Assembly (NCBI GenBank): GCA_035651455.1
Contig: DASRFR010000047.1
Span: forward strand, 930,001-994,000
DNA length: 64,000 nucleotides
Origin: DASRFR01 sp035651455
GTDB taxonomy: Bacteria; Acidobacteriota; Terriglobia; Terriglobales; Acidobacteriaceae
Direction of reading: 5' to 3'
The translations under genes were made by a program, and so were the position numbers. This document shows, piece after piece, positions 52,314 through 60,832 of the stretch; the first letter of the stretch is position 1; each line of letters begins with the position of its first letter. The notes under the pieces were generated by a model. That model did no database searches. It saw only the letters and a program-made list of their open reading frames with translations, and was not told the origin of the DNA.

Positions 52314-53820
52314 AGCCTTCACGCAGGGCGACAGAAACGCACCGCCAGGACTGTTTCACGCATCCGGGTGCGTTCGCAAGGCGGCGATTAAGGGCTTACT
52401 GGCTTTCCTGGCGTTCGGCATCATGGTGGACGCGGCAGGCACGGAAAAGAAAATTTCCATCTACTCCCCGGCTTCGAATTATTCCCTCTCCGTGATGGAT
52501 TTCAATGGAATCGAGTATGTAGGATTGCTCGAAGTCCTGGAACCACTGGGCACGGTGAGCGGCAAGGCTCAAGGCCGCCAATGGAAGTTCCGGTTTCAAA
52601 GAAGAGAAGCGGAGTTCACGGTCGGAAAAGCGCGCTGCAAAATTGGGGGCAAGGATTTCGACTTGTCGGGCAACTTTCTCCTGCAGAATGGGCGCGGCCT
52701 GGTTCCAGTGACCAGTTTGAGCACCCTGCTGCCCCATTTTGGCGTGGCTCCGATCACGTTTCACAGCAGTGCGCGCCGACTATTCGTCGGCAATGCAGGA
52801 ACGCAATTCACAGCCGAAATGAGCAAGAGCACGCCGCCTGCCGTGGTACTGAATTTCAGCGCGCCGGTAAGCCCCTCGATTTCCACGGAACCCGGCCGCC
52901 TGCGGATGGTGTTCACGCGGGACCCTCTCGCATTGGGAGGGCCGCAAACACTGAATTTTCCCGACAAAACCATTCCTTCCGCGACCTATGACGAAAGCAA
53001 CGGCGCGGCAGAAATCGTCTTCACCAGCAGCGCGCCCTTGATGGCGAAATTCAGCAATAACGGGCGGACGATTACTGTCGCAGCACCTGCACAAGCCACA
53101 CCCCAGGCACAAACTCCAGCAGCAACTCCCGCCCCGGTGGTTACGAATCTTCCGCCGGGGTCGCCAGCCGCTACCCCCGTGCCGACACCTGCGCCGAGTA
53201 ATCCAACCTCGATTCCAGCCACCGCACCTCGAGTGTTCGCGGTAGTGGACGCAAGTCATGGTGGCGATGAGCGCGGGGCGGCACTCACGGACAGACTTCC
53301 AGAGAAAGATGTGACCCTCGCCTTGGCACGTCAGCTTAGGCAAGAACTGCAAAAACGTGGCCTATCCGTCCTCATGCTGCGCGACGCCGACCTCAACCTG
53401 GGCCTCGAGCAGCGGGCTGCAACGGCCAACGCAGCGCATCCCGCGATCTACGTCTGCGTGCACGCGTCGAGCGAAGGGAATGGCGTTCGAGTCTATAGCC
53501 CTGTACTGCCTCCTGCAACGCCGAACCGAGGAGTTTTCGTGCCATGGGATACCGCACAAGCCGCGCAGATGACGCGGAGCGATGACGTGGTCAACCGAAT
53601 CTATGGCGAACTGCAGAAAAGGCAGCTGTCTGTCCGGACGTTATCGGCTCCATTGCGCCCTTTAAACAACATTGCTACGCCGGTGGTCGCGATTGAAATT
53701 GCGCCACGCGGGCCGGATGTACTGGATGTCGCCTCGTCCAGCTACGAGCAGATGGTGGCCAGCGGCGTAGCCGATGCGTTATGGCAGTTGCAGGCGAGCC
53801 GCCAGGGAATTCAGCCGTGA
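52300..53820 (+). CDS. N-acetylmuramoyl-L-alanine amidase with stalk domain
   Basis: A 506-residue cell-wall hydrolase that cleaves the amide between MurNAc and the stem peptide. After a membrane-anchor-like segment (about 30-48) comes a copper-amine-oxidase-N-like/AMIN-type stalk (about 55-170). A Pro/Ala/Thr-rich linker (270-315) precedes the Amidase_3 catalytic domain (about 318-500). Its zinc ligands are His in VDASHGGDERG, Glu in LPEKDVTLALA, His in VCVHAS and the catalytic Glu in AIEIAPRG. The starting ATG overlaps the DUF1015 end by 14 bp, and the stop overlaps the GerMN start, so this is a tight operon. Confidence 0.85.
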   Translation: MRWNKAFTQGDRNAPPGLFHASGCVRKAAIKGLLAFLAFGIMVDAAGTEKKISIYSPASNYSLSVMDFNGIEYVGLLEVLEPLGTVSGKAQGRQWKFRFQRREAEFTVGKARCKIGGKDFDLSGNFLLQNGRGLVPVTSLSTLLPHFGVAPITFHSSARRLFVGNAGTQFTAEMSKSTPPAVVLNFSAPVSPSISTEPGRLRMVFTRDPLALGGPQTLNFPDKTIPSATYDESNGAAEIVFTSSAPLMAKFSNNGRTITVAAPAQATPQAQTPAATPAPVVTNLPPGSPAATPVPTPAPSNPTSIPATAPRVFAVVDASHGGDERGAALTDRLPEKDVTLALARQLRQELQKRGLSVLMLRDADLNLGLEQRAATANAAHPAIYVCVHASSEGNGVRVYSPVLPPATPNRGVFVPWDTAQAAQMTRSDDVVNRIYGELQKRQLSVRTLSAPLRPLNNIATPVVAIEIAPRGPDVLDVASSSYEQMVASGVADALWQLQASRQGIQP

Positions 53821-54413
53821 TCCCACGTTATCTCCAGATCACCGCGGCCGTTCTGCTGGGCGGCGTGCTCATGATGAGCATGTATTTGTGGCGAATGCGG
53901 GGGCGAATGGCACGTCCCATCGCGAGGGTTTCGGATGCGCGACCCGTAGCGCCGCCGGCCTCGGGACCGAGTGAGCAGGTCACGCTTTTCGTGGCGTATG
54001 ACAATCCCGGTATTTTGCGCGCGCAAGCGGCGACAATCGCACTGCCGGCTGGACGGCAGCAACGCGCGGAAGGACTCCTGCGAGCGCTGGTGAATATCTA
54101 TTTGGAGAAGGATTCGCCGCACCCACTGCCGGCGGGTTCGGAAATCCGCAGTGTGTACCTGGTAGAACCCGGGACGGCGGTCATCGACACAAACGCGGCG
54201 TTAGCCGACAGTCATCGGTCGGGCATTCTGGTCGAAGAGCTCACGATCGCATCGATGATCCAGAGCCTGACAGCGAATATCGGCGGTCTGAACCGGGTAA
54301 AGATTTTAGTCGACGGGAAAAATCGCGACACTCTCGCGGGGCACGCAGACCTCTCGGATTTTTTTGATGTGTCGGCGGTAAACGGAATGGTGGAGAAGTT
54401 GGGAGGGGGCTAG
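53817..54413 (+). CDS. GerMN domain protein
   Basis: A 198-residue membrane-anchored protein. Residues 5-22 form the N-terminal helix (LQITAAVLLGGVLMMSMYL), and residues 50-185 are a GerMN domain: QVTLFVAYDNPGIL, RAEGLLRALV, EIRSVYLVEPGTAVIDTN and VEELTIASMIQSL. GerMN is found in Bacillus GerM, needed for normal cortex and septum assembly; it occurs also in non-sporulating bacteria, so here a cell-wall role is likelier. The GTG start overlaps the stop of the amidase as GTGA. AGGGAA precedes it by 7 nt. The start at 53781 is rejected. Confidence 0.82.
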   Translation: MIPRYLQITAAVLLGGVLMMSMYLWRMRGRMARPIARVSDARPVAPPASGPSEQVTLFVAYDNPGILRAQAATIALPAGRQQRAEGLLRALVNIYLEKDSPHPLPAGSEIRSVYLVEPGTAVIDTNAALADSHRSGILVEELTIASMIQSLTANIGGLNRVKILVDGKNRDTLAGHADLSDFFDVSAVNGMVEKLGGG

Positions 54414-54441
54414 AACCGCGCGGGAATCATGCGAGCTGGTT

Positions 54442-54447
54442 TACAAT
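54442..54447 (+). promoter_or_regulatory. TANNAT box before rph
   Basis: TACAAT ends 8 nt before the ATG, with the same CCGTTCT spacer seen before the epimerase gene; no Shine-Dalgarno sequence. Confidence 0.45.
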
Positions 54448-54455
54448 CCCGTTCT

Positions 54456-55193
54456 ATGGTTTATCGCAGCGACAACCGCGCGCCGGACCAACTTCGGCCC
54501 ATGAAGATCGAGCCTGACTTTATCTCGACGGCGGAAGGTTCAGCGTTGATCGAGGTGGGCAATACCCGCGTGATTTGCACGGCGTCGGTGGAGGAAAGCG
54601 TACCGGGCTTTCTGCGCAATACAGGCAGGGGCTGGATCAGTTGCGAGTACGGCATGCTTCCGCGCTCCACGTTAACTCGAACCGCGCGCGAGGTCAGCAA
54701 GGGACGAGCCAGCGGCCGAACACATGAGATCCAGCGATTGATCGGCCGCTCGCTGCGCGCAGTGACTGACCTGGAGCGGCTGGGCGAACGCACGCTATGG
54801 ATCGATTGCGACGTTATCCAGGCCGACGGCGGAACCAGGACGGCATCAATTACCGGCGCGTTCGTTGCCTTGGGACTGGCGCTCGAGAAGCTGGTGGAAG
54901 CGGGTACGCTTACGTCAGTCCCGCTGCGCGATTTTGTGGCAGCGGTGAGCGTGGGCATTGTCGACGGCGAGATATTGCTCGACCTTGCCTACGAGGAGGA
55001 CTCACGGGCCGATGTCGACATGAATTTCGTTATGACGGCCGGCCATAAACTCGTGGAACTACAAGCCACGGCAGAGCACCAGGTGTTCGATGAAAACCAA
55101 CTGGCCAAGATGATGGCCTATGCCAAGCAGGGAGTGCAAACCCTCATCGCCAAGCAGCAGGCAATCTTGAGCCGGCTGACTTTACTGCAGTAA
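54456..55193 (+). CDS. rph: Ribonuclease PH
   Basis: A 245-residue phosphorolytic exoribonuclease that trims the 3' ends of tRNA precursors. The family start is YRSDNRAPDQLRP; other signatures are ASVEESVPGFL, GWISCEYGMLPRST and RSLRAVTDL. The phosphate site residues in the ERLGERTLWIDCDVIQADGG region and GEILLDLAYEEDSRADVDMN are kept. An ATG nine codons earlier is rejected because RNase PH begins at this Met. It follows GerMN by 42 bp, the gerM-rph order also seen in Bacillus, but may use its own promoter. Confidence 0.95.
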   Translation: MVYRSDNRAPDQLRPMKIEPDFISTAEGSALIEVGNTRVICTASVEESVPGFLRNTGRGWISCEYGMLPRSTLTRTAREVSKGRASGRTHEIQRLIGRSLRAVTDLERLGERTLWIDCDVIQADGGTRTASITGAFVALGLALEKLVEAGTLTSVPLRDFVAAVSVGIVDGEILLDLAYEEDSRADVDMNFVMTAGHKLVELQATAEHQVFDENQLAKMMAYAKQGVQTLIAKQQAILSRLTLLQ

Positions 55194-55287
55194 ACACCGC
55201 ACTTTTCCACGGATTAGACAGCAACCAGCGACACGCTATTCGGTGCCGCGTGTTCACCACTCACTGTGGTTTTAGCTGCCCCCGTAT

Positions 55288-55293
55288 TACAAT
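55288..55293 (+). promoter_or_regulatory. Possible -10 of the aldolase gene
   Basis: TACAAT lies 67 bp before the aldolase ATG, giving a leader of about 60 nt with a normal Shine-Dalgarno sequence (GGAGGA). No -35 of quality is seen. Confidence 0.3.
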
Positions 55294-55360
55294 GATGAGC
55301 CGTCTGCATATGCCCTGAACCGAGGCGGCGTTCCGCATACCGCAATCATCGGAGGAAATC

Positions 55361-56368
55361 ATGAAACTTACACCTGGAAAGCTGGCCGGCCTGAAGGCTG
55401 TTTCCAACGAGCGCGGCGTAATTGCCGCTGCCGCCATGGATCAGCGCGGCTCTCTGAAGAAGTCTCTGGCCAAGGAAAAAGGCTCGGACGTCAGCGACGC
55501 GATGATGGAGGAATTCAAATCGCTGGTGACAGAAGTTTTGACACCGCATGCCAGCGCCATTCTGCTGGATCCGGAGTGGGGTCTGCCCGCTTCGAAGCGG
55601 CGCTCCAAGAATGCCGGCCTGCTGCTGGCGTACGAAAAAACTGGATACGACAAAACGGGTCCGGGCCGCCTGGGCGATCTGCTTGATCTGTGGTCGGCAC
55701 GCCGGTTGAAGGAAGCGGGCGCGGACTGCGTCAAGATTCTGCTCTACTACACGCCATTCGATCCAAAAGACGTCAATGACAAGAAGCACGCATGGGTGGA
55801 ACGGATCGGGGACGAGTGCCGGGCCAATGACATCCCATTCTTTCTGGAGTTCGTAGGCTACGAGGAAGGCGCCGACGAGAAGGGCTTTGAGTATGCAAAG
55901 AAAAAGCCGCAGATCGTCATGGAAAGCATGCGTGAATTCAGCAAGGCTCGCTATGGCGTGGATGTTCTGAAAGTCGAAGTTCCCATTAATATGAAGTTCG
56001 TGGAAGGCGCGAAGTGCTACGCCGGACAGAAGGCTTATTCGAAGCCGGAAGCCATGAACCACTTCCGCGAAGCGGCCAAGGTCGCATCGAAACCTTTCAT
56101 TTACCTGTCAGCAGGCGTGAGCAACGCCGAGTTCACCGAGTCGCTGGAGTTGGCGGCGGAAGCAGGCGTCAAATTCAATGGTGTACTTTGCGGACGCGCA
56201 ACCTGGAAAGAAGGCATTCCGATCTACGCCAAGCAGGGGGGAGAGGCGTTTCGTAAGTGGCTGCAGAACGAAGGCGTGAAGAATATCGAGAACGTGAACC
56301 AACGATTGAAGGCGGCGACGCCCTGGTACTCGATTTACGAAGTGGAGCCGGCGATGGCTGGAGTTTAA
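55361..56368 (+). CDS. Tagatose 1,6-diphosphate aldolase-like protein (LacD family)
   Basis: A 335-residue class I aldolase of the LacD/DeoC-like fold. Segments AAAMDQRGSLKKSL, LLDPEWGLPAS, VKILLYYTPFD and LEFVGYEEG are family hallmarks. The Schiff-base lysine is expected in VLKVEVPIN and a supporting segment is SAGVSNAEF. LacD cleaves tagatose 1,6-bisphosphate to glyceraldehyde 3-phosphate and dihydroxyacetone phosphate. The other tagatose pathway genes are absent, so another sugar phosphate is possible. GGAGGA precedes the ATG. A terminator follows the stop by 30 bp. Confidence 0.85.
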   Translation: MKLTPGKLAGLKAVSNERGVIAAAAMDQRGSLKKSLAKEKGSDVSDAMMEEFKSLVTEVLTPHASAILLDPEWGLPASKRRSKNAGLLLAYEKTGYDKTGPGRLGDLLDLWSARRLKEAGADCVKILLYYTPFDPKDVNDKKHAWVERIGDECRANDIPFFLEFVGYEEGADEKGFEYAKKKPQIVMESMREFSKARYGVDVLKVEVPINMKFVEGAKCYAGQKAYSKPEAMNHFREAAKVASKPFIYLSAGVSNAEFTESLELAAEAGVKFNGVLCGRATWKEGIPIYAKQGGEAFRKWLQNEGVKNIENVNQRLKAATPWYSIYEVEPAMAGV

Positions 56369-56397
56369 GGCAACCGGGAATAAATCAGATTCGACTG

Positions 56398-56421
56398 GGG
56401 CGGGGACCGAACCCGCCCTTT
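56398..56421 (+). terminator. Intrinsic terminator after the aldolase gene
   Basis: GGGCGGG (56398-56404), loop of seven, CCCGCCC (56412-56418), then TTTGTCATTT. A GC-rich 7-bp stem with a short T-run. Confidence 0.7.
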
Positions 56422-56467
56422 GTCATTTCTACACGATAGTTAGGCCACTGCGGGACGAAGGACACTT

Positions 56468-57265
56468 ATGAAGATTGCATTGATCACAGGCGCCTCGGGA
56501 GGAATCGGATACGAACTGGCCAAGCTGTTCGCACAGAATGGACATAACCTGATCGTGGTGGCGCGCAGCGGGCCAAAGCTGGCGCAGTTTGCCGGTGAAC
56601 TGCGAGCAAAGCACGGCATTGGCGTCACTTCGATGGCAGTCGATTTGACCCTGCCGAACGCGCCCCAGTCATTGTTCGAAGATGTGCAGCGAAGCGGCGT
56701 TGCCGTGGACGTGCTGGTAAACAATGCGGGGTTCGGCGTGATGGGCGAGTTTGCGAATTTGCCCCTGCTGGAAGACATCGGCATGATGCAACTCAATATG
56801 GTCGCGCTCACGGTGCTTACGAAATTATTTCTGCACTCGATGCTGCAGCGGAAGGCGGGCAGGATTCTGAACGTGGCGTCCACCGCGGGGTTTCAGCCGG
56901 GCCCGAAGATGGCGGTGTATTACGCGACCAAGGCTTATGTGATTTCGTTTTCCGAAGCAATCGCCAATGAGTTGCAGGGGAGCGGTGTGACGGTGACGTG
57001 CCTGTGCCCGGGTCCGACGGACACCGGGTTCCAGCGGCGCGCGGGGACCGAACAGTCAGCGCTGTTCCAGAAGTTCAAACCAATGGACGCGCAAACTGTG
57101 GCGCGAGATGGATATCGCGGGCTAATGTCGGGCAAGACCCTGGTGGTCTCCGGATTCCGCAACTGGCTGGTCGCAGAGTCGGTGCGCTTTGCCCCGAGGA
57201 AGATGGTAACGGCGATTTCCGGGAAGCTGATGGAACAGAAGCCTTCCAGTTCGAGTGATTCCTGA
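56468..57265 (+). CDS. SDR family short-chain dehydrogenase
   Basis: A 265-residue NAD(P)-dependent oxidoreductase of the classical SDR group. The cofactor motif is TGASGGIG (7-14), NNAGFG is next, and the catalytic set is Ser in NVASTAG and Tyr/Lys in YYATKAYVISF. It resembles the DltE-like branch that lacks a defined substrate. It starts 100 bp after the aldolase stop, behind the terminator, so it is probably transcribed separately. An ordinary ATG with AAGGAC a few bases upstream. Confidence 0.9.
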   Translation: MKIALITGASGGIGYELAKLFAQNGHNLIVVARSGPKLAQFAGELRAKHGIGVTSMAVDLTLPNAPQSLFEDVQRSGVAVDVLVNNAGFGVMGEFANLPLLEDIGMMQLNMVALTVLTKLFLHSMLQRKAGRILNVASTAGFQPGPKMAVYYATKAYVISFSEAIANELQGSGVTVTCLCPGPTDTGFQRRAGTEQSALFQKFKPMDAQTVARDGYRGLMSGKTLVVSGFRNWLVAESVRFAPRKMVTAISGKLMEQKPSSSSDS

Positions 57266-57300
57266 AAGCTGATCGTTATAGCTGAGTGGCGGCCGCCGAC

Positions 57301-58863
57301 TCACTCCCATTCGATCGTACCCGGGGGTTTTGAGGTGATGTCGTATACCACGCGGTTGACGCCTTTGACTTCATTTACGATGCGATTAGAGATCGTCTTC
57401 AAGACCTCGTACGGGAGCGGCACCCAGTCCGCGGTCATACCGTCTTCAGAGTGGACGGCGCGGATGGCGCATGTGCAGGCGTAGGTTCGCTGGTCGCCCA
57501 TCACCCCTACCGACATCACCGGCAAAAGCACCGCGAAGGACTGCCATATCTTTGTGTATTGACCTGCATTCTTGATTTCAGTGACGACGATGTCATCGCA
57601 CTCGCGCAGGATCGCGAGGCGTTCGGGTGTGACTTCGCCGAGAATACGCACCGCGAGTCCAGGCCCCGGGAATGGCTGGCGCTGCAGGATATCTTCCGGC
57701 ATGCCAAGGTCACGGCCGATCTTGCGGACTTCGTCCTTAAACAGATCTTTCAAAGGCTCAATGAGCTTGAGCTTCATCTTCTCCGGCAGTCCGCCAACGT
57801 TGTGGTGAGTTTTGATCGTCTGGGATGGCCCGCGAACAGAGCGTGACTCGATCACGTCGGGATAAAGAGTACCCTGCACCAGCCACTGAACCTCGCCTTC
57901 CTCCTTTTCGATGCGGTGTGCCTCTTCTTCAAAAATGGCGATGAACTCTCTGCCGATGATCTTGCGCTTGGTTTCGGGATCGGTAACCCCGCGCAGCCTG
58001 GCGAGGAAGCGATCGGTGGCGTCCACCGCAACCAGATGGAGCCCGAGTTTGTCGCGCAAATTCTGCTGAACTTTTTCAAACTCGTTTTTGCGCAGGACGC
58101 CGTTGTTGACGAACACACTGGTAAGCCGCGACTTCTGATCCCCATTGCGCAGAGCTCGGTCTACCAGGGTTGCGGCCACTGACGAGTCCACGCCTCCCGA
58201 CAGGGCGCAGATGGCACGTCCGGAGCCAACTTGCCGCCGGACCTGTTGTATGGTCGCATCGACGAAATGGTGCGCGGTCCACGTGGGCTTGGCTCCGCAA
58301 ACATTCAGGGCAAAATTGCGGAGGATCTCGGTACCGAGTTTGGTGTGGTGGACCTCAGGGTGAAACTGCACCGCCCACATTTTCTTCTGGGGATTGTGAA
58401 TGCCCGCGACAGCGTTAGGCGTCCGCGCGATCAACTCGAAGCCGGGGGGTAGCTCGACGGCTTCATCTCCGTGCGACATCCAGACGGCCAGCACTTTCGG
58501 CAACCCGGCAAATATCTCGGACTCGGCGATCCGCTCGACATTGGCGTGGCCGTACTCGCGCTTCTCGGCAGCGCGCACTTTGCCGCCCAACGCATGCACC
58601 ATGAATTGCAGGCCGTAGCAGATGCCGAGCACGGGCAAGCCAAGTTGCAAGACGCGCGGATCGGCAACCGGCGCGTCCGTGTCGTAAACAGAACAGGGGC
58701 CGCCGGACAGGATGATGCCCAGAGGGGAGTAGCTACGAATTTCCTCAAGACTGGCGGTGCACGGGAGAACGACGGAAAAGACGTTCTGTTCGCGGATGCG
58801 GCGCGCGATCAGTTGCGAATACTGCGCGCCAAAGTCAAGGACGACGATGGAATGGGTTTCCAC
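57301..58863 (-). CDS. guaA: GMP synthase (glutamine-hydrolysing)
   Basis: A 520-residue enzyme aminating XMP to GMP with glutamine and ATP. The class I amidotransferase domain (5-190) has the Cys82 nucleophile (GICYGLQFM) and the QFHPEVHH His/Glu pair. The ATP-pyrophosphatase domain begins CALSGGVDSSVAATL, and the C-terminal dimerisation domain has PPGTIEWE as its last residues, the canonical end. The start is GTG at 58863. It is convergent with the SDR gene, 35 bp away. Complete and of normal length. Confidence 0.97.
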   Translation of the reverse strand: METHSIVVLDFGAQYSQLIARRIREQNVFSVVLPCTASLEEIRSYSPLGIILSGGPCSVYDTDAPVADPRVLQLGLPVLGICYGLQFMVHALGGKVRAAEKREYGHANVERIAESEIFAGLPKVLAVWMSHGDEAVELPPGFELIARTPNAVAGIHNPQKKMWAVQFHPEVHHTKLGTEILRNFALNVCGAKPTWTAHHFVDATIQQVRRQVGSGRAICALSGGVDSSVAATLVDRALRNGDQKSRLTSVFVNNGVLRKNEFEKVQQNLRDKLGLHLVAVDATDRFLARLRGVTDPETKRKIIGREFIAIFEEEAHRIEKEEGEVQWLVQGTLYPDVIESRSVRGPSQTIKTHHNVGGLPEKMKLKLIEPLKDLFKDEVRKIGRDLGMPEDILQRQPFPGPGLAVRILGEVTPERLAILRECDDIVVTEIKNAGQYTKIWQSFAVLLPVMSVGVMGDQRTYACTCAIRAVHSEDGMTADWVPLPYEVLKTISNRIVNEVKGVNRVVYDITSKPPGTIEWE

Positions 58864-59001
58864 GAATGAGTGTCTCAGAATGGAGAGCTAGTGTAAAGGG
58901 AGATGAGCGCGGTCGCTACTGGAAATGAGGTTCGCGTCAGCTCTCGCCCTGAGCGAAACGGTGGCACTCGAAGTGCCAGTTAGAGCGAGCGTGGAACTCA
59001 G

Positions 59002-60081
59002 CTAAGCTGTGGGGGGAATGTCGCTGAGAATGTCGTCATCCGAGGCTGGAATGCCGTCCCAGTGCGATATTGCGGAATTGCGAGGCAAAGCCGAGGAAGA
59101 ATCCAGCGTACTTCCAGGGAGATCGCGAGTGGGTGGAAGCGGTGCAGGCATTGGAAGGGGCGAGACAGGCGGAGCTTCGATAATGGCAACATAGGCGGCC
59201 AAGCGCCCGGCGCGTAGCCAGTCGACGATGGCAAAGTAGCCCAGCGTGACCAGCAGAACGCCGCTGAGCACCAACCCGACCGGCAGGGCTCCAGCCAACG
59301 CGAACGGAAAAGCGACCGCCGTGGTGGCCAACGAGAAAGCCGTGAGATGGGCGAGCCCGAACCAGAATCCGACTACTAGTACTGCAGCGAAACGCTCACG
59401 ACAAAGTTCCACCGCTGAAAAAAGAGCATCGAGGGGAGTTTGGCCGTCGCGCACGACAAAAATCGAGGCCACCGAGAAAAACCAGTTCAGCACTGACCAG
59501 AAAATCCAGACTAGAAACAGCGCCGAAGCGGCGAGGACGAACGGCACTGCAGGCTGAGGATTGTTTTCGGCGGAAGTGAGATCGCCGACCAGAAACGCCC
59601 CGAAACATGCCCCCGCGGCGAGGAAAGCAACCGCGACGCGCAGCAGATTCAGCGCGAGCAGCGGGCCAAAGTGCAATGAACGGCGTCCTGCCTGTATTTC
59701 TGCAGGCGCTGTCGCAGGGGACAGCGGAAAATAGTCGAACAGCCATTTCAGAATAGCGGAGCGGCCCAGGGCAGCAACCACGGCCCATGCCACGCCGATC
59801 CCGGCAGTCACCATGAGTGCGGCAGCCAGGAAGCGAAACGCCGTTCCCTGCAGGATGTGGGCGATGGCCTGTGAGGCGAGAGATGGATGGCGGGTGCGCA
59901 GAAGCAGGAGGTCAGTGTCGGATACAGGAAGCGTGTCCAGGAACTCGATAAAAGAAAATGAGAGCAGTACAAGTACCGCGCACCCGAAGGTCCAGCGCCA
60001 GGCAATCTCGGCGCAGCCCAGAGAAGGTTCACGGAATACTGCGCGGAAACCTTCAAGAGTAGGAGAACGCCGGTTCACCAT
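59002..60081 (-). CDS. Polytopic membrane protein of unknown function
   Basis: A 359-residue protein with about six predicted transmembrane helices (around residues 30-50, 90-112, 145-170, 180-205, 235-260 and 262-285), followed by a Pro-rich cytoplasmic tail. I recognise no characterised family. The tail carries repeated PMPAPLPPTRD-like stretches and ends DDDILSDIPPTA. It does not resemble a transporter by motif. It lies upstream of guaA on the same strand by 138 bp. The start ATG has TATCC 4 nt before it and no Shine-Dalgarno sequence. Function unknown. Confidence 0.65.
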   Translation of the reverse strand: MVNRRSPTLEGFRAVFREPSLGCAEIAWRWTFGCAVLVLLSFSFIEFLDTLPVSDTDLLLLRTRHPSLASQAIAHILQGTAFRFLAAALMVTAGIGVAWAVVAALGRSAILKWLFDYFPLSPATAPAEIQAGRRSLHFGPLLALNLLRVAVAFLAAGACFGAFLVGDLTSAENNPQPAVPFVLAASALFLVWIFWSVLNWFFSVASIFVVRDGQTPLDALFSAVELCRERFAAVLVVGFWFGLAHLTAFSLATTAVAFPFALAGALPVGLVLSGVLLVTLGYFAIVDWLRAGRLAAYVAIIEAPPVSPLPMPAPLPPTRDLPGSTLDSSSALPRNSAISHWDGIPASDDDILSDIPPTA

Positions 60082-60347
60082 CTCAGGATAGCGCAGCCGC
60101 GCTTCTTACCACCTGTTTTCTGGTCAGAATTCAATCACAAGCCGCCGCCGCAAAAAGATGAAACTTTCTCAGGAACGAGGGCACAGAGCCGTGCACCGAG
60201 CGCATCTTCAAAGCGCGCGCAGGCATCCATTCTAGTGAGGCTTGTCTAATGAGGCATGGCCTCAAAATTTCCCGCAAGCTGGTCGAAACTCATGTGTAAT
60301 CGGCCGAATTCAAACAGATATATCTACCTGATAGTTGGAGGAAACTC
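60082..60347. other. Divergent region before the small secreted protein
   Basis: 266 bp without a gene. It holds two close copies of TGAGGC (60236 and 60250) and an inverted repeat GAGGC/GCCTC (60251-60263), possibly a regulatory site, and an AGATATATCT palindrome (60316-60325) 22 bp before the start. Confidence 0.35.
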
Positions 60348-60728
60348 ATGAAGTCTGGTAAGTGCATTGGTACGCTGCTGGCCCTGGCCTTGCTCCTTCC
60401 GCTGGGCGCGCTGGCTGCAGATAACGGGCAACAACATCACGAGAAGTTCACCCTGGTTGACTCGGTCCAGGTTGGAAACACACTGCTGCAGCCGGGCGAC
60501 TACAAGGCGGAGTGGAATGGAACCGGACCTAACGTGCAGGTTGAGATCCTGCACGGCAAGAAGACAGTCGCGACCGTTCCCGCACAAGTGATCGAAAAGA
60601 ATCAGCCGTCGCCTTACAGCGACGTCATCGTCAAACCAAATGGGAACACCAAAACGATCGACGAGATCGACTTCGCAAACAAGAAAGAGTCGTTAAAACT
60701 GGCGCAGGGACAATCATCCGGGATGTAA
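60348..60728 (+). CDS. Small secreted hypothetical protein
   Basis: A 126-residue exported protein. The signal peptide is at 1-23 (GTLLALALLLPLGALAA). The mature part is a short beta-rich domain with FTLVDSVQVGNTLLQPGDYKA and NKKESLKLAQG. Such proteins, with a TLVDSVQVGNTLLQPGDYK-like strand, are frequent in Acidobacteriota; function is unknown. A perfect GGAGGAA lies 5 nt before the ATG, and a bidirectional terminator follows the stop. Confidence 0.75.
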   Translation: MKSGKCIGTLLALALLLPLGALAADNGQQHHEKFTLVDSVQVGNTLLQPGDYKAEWNGTGPNVQVEILHGKKTVATVPAQVIEKNQPSPYSDVIVKPNGNTKTIDEIDFANKKESLKLAQGQSSGM

Positions 60729-60745
60729 GCTCAGCGTCCTGACAC

Positions 60746-60780
60746 AAAGCCGCGAGCACAGAGAATCCTCGCGGCTTTAT
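60746..60780. terminator. Bidirectional intrinsic terminator
   Basis: AAAGCCGCGAG (60746-60756) pairs with CTCGCGGCTTT (60768-60778) around an 11-nt loop. Flanking A- and T-runs serve both the secreted-protein gene (plus) and leuS (minus), which converge here. Confidence 0.8.
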
Positions 60781-60832
60781 TGCACTCACGAGATTACTGC
60801 GGCGACGGGTTGCGACAGCGGACAGTTTTGCG

